From assembly GCA_021732785.1 (NCBI GenBank), contig JAKFUG010000081.1:1-42375 (forward strand): a stretch of 42,375 nucleotides of DNA, given 5' to 3'. Position 1 is the first letter of the stretch, and every line of letters begins with the position of its first letter. Both the position numbers and the translations under genes were made by a program. Positions 38,321-42,375 of this stretch are shown piece after piece. Below the pieces are notes generated by a model that saw only the letters and a list, made by a program, of their open reading frames with translations, was not told where the DNA came from and did no database searches. This DNA is from Planctomycetaceae bacterium. Its GTDB lineage: Bacteria; Planctomycetota; Planctomycetia; Planctomycetales; Planctomycetaceae.

Positions 38321-40492
38321 TTACGGTGCAATCAAGTAATACAAAGTTTCCGGCAGCAAGGAAATCTTGTCCGCCGTCCCGATGATTTTTCCCGGTCGAC
38401 CGTTGAAGTCGAGCGCGGTGACTTTCAATTGAACTGCGTCCTTGCGACTCAGCGACACGCTGCCGCGGAGACGTTTCACCTGCCACGGATCGCGTCCGAT
38501 GTTGGTGATCCGTTTAGTGTGGGCATCGACGGTTTCCGTGGCGAAATCGGTGGCCTGCTCTTCGGACATCACTTGCAGCAGGATGCGTTTCGAGGTCGCC
38601 AGCGGCCGGTCATCCAACGGGACCGCGACGATGTGAGCCAGATCCAGATCGCACTCCAGCGTCATGGCGGGGAGCATCGTTTTTCCCGCGGCTTTCAAAT
38701 TACCGCTGGCTCCCTGGGCCCGTGGGGAATTGATGAGCAGCAGACCCTGGTCGTAATTCAATTTCAATTCCTGCGTCGTGCTGGTGACGGTCTTCGTGAG
38801 ATGATCGACATACGGTTGCAGGTTCGTGGAGGCGACCCGGCCGGGCTCATCGGTGAAAGAGACATGCGAGCGGCCGGCATAGTGCAATAACGGATCGAGA
38901 CGTTGGCCGGGTGCGAGTTTGGTTCCCTGGGGAACATCTTTCAGTCGCAATTCATCGAAAGCGGCATCCTGCGGAAGGGGCGTCCCTTTGAGTTGCCGCA
39001 GGTCGGTCAGATTCAGATTGATCTCCGCCAGGACCGCGCCCGGTGCAACGAGCCCCTGCCGATAAATCAGCGCCGCCGCCGGAAATTGTCCGAGCATCGC
39101 CGGTGTGGCCAGCGTCCATTGCTGCATCCAATACCCCGGCTTGACCTTCCAGTCGGCTCCGTCGAACGCAAAGTGGACGATGCAATCGCTGTCCTGAAGA
39201 GCACCGTAGGCGGCGAAGTACAACGGGGCTTCCGAGCGATAACGGTTCGGCCGGGTGAACGTGGTCTCGGAGATCATCGATGGTTTGTCGTCGTAGTGCG
39301 GGTCCATCACCGGATGCACGAATTGCTTCGGTTTGCCCGGTTCGTCGGGATCAAACCGGAGTGCGCTGCGGTCGCTGTAGGTGTGGCTGGGACGGATCGA
39401 CCACGCGGCGTTGTCCCCTTTGTGATTGCATTCGAAATAACCGTGGCGGTCGATGAAATCACCGGCGGTGTAACTCAGCTTTTCGAGCGGCCCCAAAACT
39501 TTCGGTGATGCTGTGGCCCAGTTGCTGCCGTGAATCAGCCCGCGGAAACCCAAGTCGCGCAGATACGTGCAGTTCCCGCGATAGAACTCCGTTTGCACTT
39601 CCAGCAGAAATGCGGCCGTGTCCTGGTCGCGAAGTGTTTTATCGTGGGCGATGTTCCATAGTGGTCGGAATCCTACTCGTCCTTGGGCGAGGTCATCGCG
39701 CGGCGACGTCATCCCTTTCCACGACATCAGGGCTGCCGAGAGCGTCCCGTACTTCCTTGCAAGCCAATCGCCGAAGCGGGCTTCCAGAATCTGCAATTGC
39801 GCGTCGGGGATGTTCTTCGCGTCAAAGGTCCAGAAGAAGAAGGAGTCTTCGTTCTGCAGTTCGACACCGAACACGGCGGGATCATCAATTAAGCGCTGGC
39901 CCGTCTTTCCGTCGGGTGTGGTCAGCAAGGCCTTCAACCACCCGCGATGTTTCTCCTGAAACGCGGGATTGAATTGCAGCGCCGCAAATGGATGCCGCTT
40001 GCCGTCGTAGCCTTTCAGCCACGGCAAATCGGCACTCGGAGTAAACCACAGCGGGAAGTAGATCGAAAAGTGGGTGTATATTCCTTCGGCTTTCATTGCG
40101 GCGACAATTTCCTGCGCGTGCCGGACTTTGGCGAGGTCCGTTTCGCCATGCTTGTCGAACATCGCCCCGTGGACACGGACGAGATTGACCCCATACTGTG
40201 CGAGCCGTTTCGCACACGCCGCGAGGGCCTCCCCTTTCAAATCGTCCGGTGGTCCATTGACCGCCCAGAAACGGACGGGCTTTCCGCTCGCGCTGTGAAT
40301 GAACTGCCCGTCCCTGGCGGCAATGAAACCGTGCTCTCCGGCGAAGGCTTCGTTCAAGCTGCGCAAGCTGATGGCGCTCGTATCCGTCGCATTCGCATCC
40401 GGTGTGAAGGCGAACCAATCATCAGCGATGAGGACGCCGTTGGTCAGCATGGACAGCAGGGCGACGCGCAGCGCGAGGCGAAGATGCGACAT
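38321..40492 (-). CDS. Exported glycoside-hydrolase-like TIM-barrel protein
   Basis: The protein has 723 residues. A signal peptide (residues 1-23) precedes a (beta/alpha)8-barrel-like domain resembling GH5-clan hydrolases: GKPVRFWAVNGPPDDL (70-85), YGVNLVRVHGAMFD (100-113), HFSIYFPLWF (141-150). The candidate acid/base is E215 in VELQNEDS, and the candidate nucleophile is E409 in SMISETTFTRP, placed as in clan A enzymes. The C-terminal 250 residues are beta-rich. The exact GH family and substrate are unassigned. The neighbouring Gfo/Idh oxidoreductase supports a carbohydrate role. The start at 40492 leaves a 237-base gap to the VWA gene; nothing recognisable lies in that gap. Confidence 0.8.
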   Translation of the reverse strand: MSHLRLALRVALLSMLTNGVLIADDWFAFTPDANATDTSAISLRSLNEAFAGEHGFIAARDGQFIHSASGKPVRFWAVNGPPDDLKGEALAACAKRLAQYGVNLVRVHGAMFDKHGETDLAKVRHAQEIVAAMKAEGIYTHFSIYFPLWFTPSADLPWLKGYDGKRHPFAALQFNPAFQEKHRGWLKALLTTPDGKTGQRLIDDPAVFGVELQNEDSFFFWTFDAKNIPDAQLQILEARFGDWLARKYGTLSAALMSWKGMTSPRDDLAQGRVGFRPLWNIAHDKTLRDQDTAAFLLEVQTEFYRGNCTYLRDLGFRGLIHGSNWATASPKVLGPLEKLSYTAGDFIDRHGYFECNHKGDNAAWSIRPSHTYSDRSALRFDPDEPGKPKQFVHPVMDPHYDDKPSMISETTFTRPNRYRSEAPLYFAAYGALQDSDCIVHFAFDGADWKVKPGYWMQQWTLATPAMLGQFPAAALIYRQGLVAPGAVLAEINLNLTDLRQLKGTPLPQDAAFDELRLKDVPQGTKLAPGQRLDPLLHYAGRSHVSFTDEPGRVASTNLQPYVDHLTKTVTSTTQELKLNYDQGLLLINSPRAQGASGNLKAAGKTMLPAMTLECDLDLAHIVAVPLDDRPLATSKRILLQVMSEEQATDFATETVDAHTKRITNIGRDPWQVKRLRGSVSLSRKDAVQLKVTALDFNGRPGKIIGTADKISLLPETLYYLIAP

Positions 40493-40729
40493 GATGGATC
40501 AATTCTGGCGATGGGAGGTGGTTCAGCGGCGCGTCGACGGGCCGGGGAAACAGCCGTGCTGTCATGGCGACCGTCGATTTGCCCTTCCCATCTCTATCGC
40601 AGCGCGAGGCGAACTGCAATCGAGCAACGAATGACCATCGACCCGATGAAACGAGCGGCGATCCCTCAAGATGGGAAATGGCTCGCGCTGGGACGACACC
40701 GAATCCTGCGAAAGCAACCAACGGAGTGG

Positions 40730-42375
40730 TTACGGATTCGGCAGCTTGATGTCCAACCCGACGCGGGCATAGTTCGGGTCGCGGTACCCTTCCCGCCATT
40801 CGAGACCGAAGCCGACGGCGAGTTCATTGGCCGCGAGTTTGGCCCACGGCGTTTTGGGATGGTTCTGGACCACTTCTGCGAACTCGGCCTTGGCTTTCTT
40901 TTCCTGCAGGTTGAGTTCGTCGAGATTGATGCCGGCCTGCTTCACCTGCGCGGGGGTCGGGGGCAACATCTTCTGCACGCGACCGAGGTGCCACTCGTTG
41001 TAGAGTTTGCCGTCCGGGGTCTTCATCTTGGGTTCCAATTTCTGCGCCTGATGCTGATCCAGGGCCAGAATGTATTGGAACAGCCGGACGCGATACGCCA
41101 GGCATTGCGCGTGCATCAAGTCGAAGTGAGCCCGCCAGCGTTCGGACTTTTCCTTGTCGCGGAGTGGTTTCAGCACATCGAGGAACGTGATGGCTTCATT
41201 GAGCGTCTTCAGGGCTTTCACGGCCTTGCCGAAGTTGTCGCCCCCCTGCTTGGTGAACGTCGCCCGTTCGGCCGAGAAATGGTGCTCCTGCATCTGCAGG
41301 TCTTTGTCGAGGAACGGATTCAGCTTGACGATCACCTGCCACAAGCCCGCGCGGAACTTGCTGGTGTCGCGATCCCGGGCATAAATCGTCCGCGCACTGA
41401 GATCGGGCAGATACTCTTTCATGTCGAGCATCTCGTATTTGCGTTCCTCGTGTGAACCGCGACCGGAAAGATTGTCTTCATTCCCCGGCAACAGGAAGAA
41501 GATCCCGCCGGTTTCGCGGCACAGTCGCACCTGTTCATACGGGCCGAAACCGCTGGAGTAAATGTCCCAGCGTTCGTGCAGACCGTCGAATTGCAGGCAC
41601 TCGGGGAAGGCGGTTTCCGGACCGCGCTGAATCCGCAGCCAATGCGTCAAACCGTACTTGGGGTCTTTCCACGTCATGCGGGCATAAGGAAAACCGAAGA
41701 CCGAGTAGCGACCCATGAAGTAGACGGGGGCTTCGGCCCGCTTGCAGCGATCGATCGCTTCTTCGACGCTGGCCCCGTCGTCGCCGGATTCATCGGAGAC
41801 CATAATAATGACCAGTTTGCGCTTCTGGGCGCGGGCCATGCGCGAGTACTTTTCGATGACCGCGGCGGTTGCCCCGCAGAACTTTTCCTCGCCGCTTTCA
41901 TCCTTCGTAATCTTGTCGATGGCAGCCCGAATCGTGGAGAGATCGGCCGTTGGCTTCGGCGTCAGTTCGTTGATGCCGGCATTGAACGTGAAGATGGATG
42001 TGAGGATCGGTTCCTCGGTCATTTTCAACTTGGTGTCGGACTGCGTGACCAGTCCCATTTCTTCGTAGACTTTGTGGAAGTTGTTGCGGATTTCCTTCCG
42101 GTCGTCTTCCATCGATTCGGACGCATCGAAACACCAGCAGGCGAGGATTTTTTCCTGCCGCATCATGCGGATGAGTTCCTGCGTGATCTGGCCGAGGGCT
42201 GCTCCATAGCCTTCGACAACACGGCCGGTTTCCCCGGTGACTTGTCCGGAGCCGAGGTCATCGCCCAGGGTGCCCAGGCCGGGCACGGAGATCGGACCGG
42301 GACGGAGCGCGAAGTTCGGCTCGGCGAGACTGCCGGCGCTGCCGATTTTGTCACCGAAACCACCACCGCCTCCGC
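40730..42375 (-). CDS. VWA-domain protein, truncated by the window edge
   Basis: The reading frame stays open to the right edge, so the gene starts outside the window; a GTG at 42286 is only an internal candidate. Beyond it the residues read GGGGGFGDKIGSAGSLAEPN, a Gly-rich linker. A von Willebrand A domain follows, with the MIDAS motif DASES in ACWCFDASESMEDD and SDESGDDG later in the fold. The C-terminal 230 residues are helical, with a coiled-coil-like FDLMHAQCLAYRVRLF region and a terminal LGLEW-type tail. The domain layout resembles planctomycete VWA proteins that follow a Gly-rich N-terminus. No enzymatic role is visible; the MIDAS suggests metal-dependent protein binding. Confidence 0.8.
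   Translation of the reverse strand, partial: GGGGGFGDKIGSAGSLAEPNFALRPGPISVPGLGTLGDDLGSGQVTGETGRVVEGYGAALGQITQELIRMMRQEKILACWCFDASESMEDDRKEIRNNFHKVYEEMGLVTQSDTKLKMTEEPILTSIFTFNAGINELTPKPTADLSTIRAAIDKITKDESGEEKFCGATAAVIEKYSRMARAQKRKLVIIMVSDESGDDGASVEEAIDRCKRAEAPVYFMGRYSVFGFPYARMTWKDPKYGLTHWLRIQRGPETAFPECLQFDGLHERWDIYSSGFGPYEQVRLCRETGGIFFLLPGNEDNLSGRGSHEERKYEMLDMKEYLPDLSARTIYARDRDTSKFRAGLWQVIVKLNPFLDKDLQMQEHHFSAERATFTKQGGDNFGKAVKALKTLNEAITFLDVLKPLRDKEKSERWRAHFDLMHAQCLAYRVRLFQYILALDQHQAQKLEPKMKTPDGKLYNEWHLGRVQKMLPPTPAQVKQAGINLDELNLQEKKAKAEFAEVVQNHPKTPWAKLAANELAVGFGLEWREGYRDPNYARVGLDIKLPNP

Noticed and set aside
39947-41455. 502-codon plus-strand frame over the glycoside-hydrolase and VWA genes
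   Set aside because: It spans two real minus-strand genes in antisense and lacks any recognisable motif.

Overview
The window looks like a chromosomal segment of a planctomycete. The gene content is diagnostic: DUF1501, DUF1549/DUF1553 and planctomycete-type cytochrome (PSCyt1) proteins in two separate clusters, Tat-exported Gfo/Idh/MocA oxidoreductases, DUF1573 and PPC-domain exported proteins, and spacers filled with short GC-rich palindromic repeats. I cannot place it to genus.

Layout. 1-193 is the edge of an IS3-family insertion sequence. 384-1340 is a base-composition outlier gene (membrane anchor plus coiled coil) just downstream of lysS (1389-2855). Positions 3131-13186 carry mostly housekeeping genes: tpx, ruvB with two tandem zinc-ribbon membrane paralogues, ettA with a small membrane protein, frr, a lipoprotein and an ExbB/TolQ-type channel protein. 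Positions 13468-20790 hold exported proteins: DUF1573, HEAT repeats, Gfo/Idh/MocA, a sulfatase remnant, a metallophosphoesterase and a rhodanese.

The main accessory block is 20794-36915. On the minus strand a DUF1549/DUF1553 protein with two tandem cytochrome domains precedes a DUF1501 protein. Then comes a 1189-residue minus-strand oxidoreductase that fuses GltD-like and PyrK-like halves (an NfnSL-like arrangement) behind an unrecognised helical N-terminus. Finally a four-gene plus-strand operon encodes DUF1501, a PPC protein, a Big2-DUF1549-DUF1553 protein and a cytochrome-WD40 protein, all apparently exported. The window ends with a second Gfo/Idh/MocA protein, a glycoside-hydrolase-like protein and a VWA protein that runs off the right edge.

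The exported enzymes fit periplasmic or surface processing of polymers such as sulfated polysaccharide. This is inference; the DUF1501/DUF1549/DUF1553 families have no settled biochemical role that I can cite.

The non-coding DNA is as notable as the genes. A roughly 230-300 base multi-hairpin element occurs twice in opposite orientation (14701-15005 and 25094-25320), and at least three other palindromic families sit in gaps. Several act as plausible terminators between convergent genes. No tRNA, rRNA or CRISPR array was seen.
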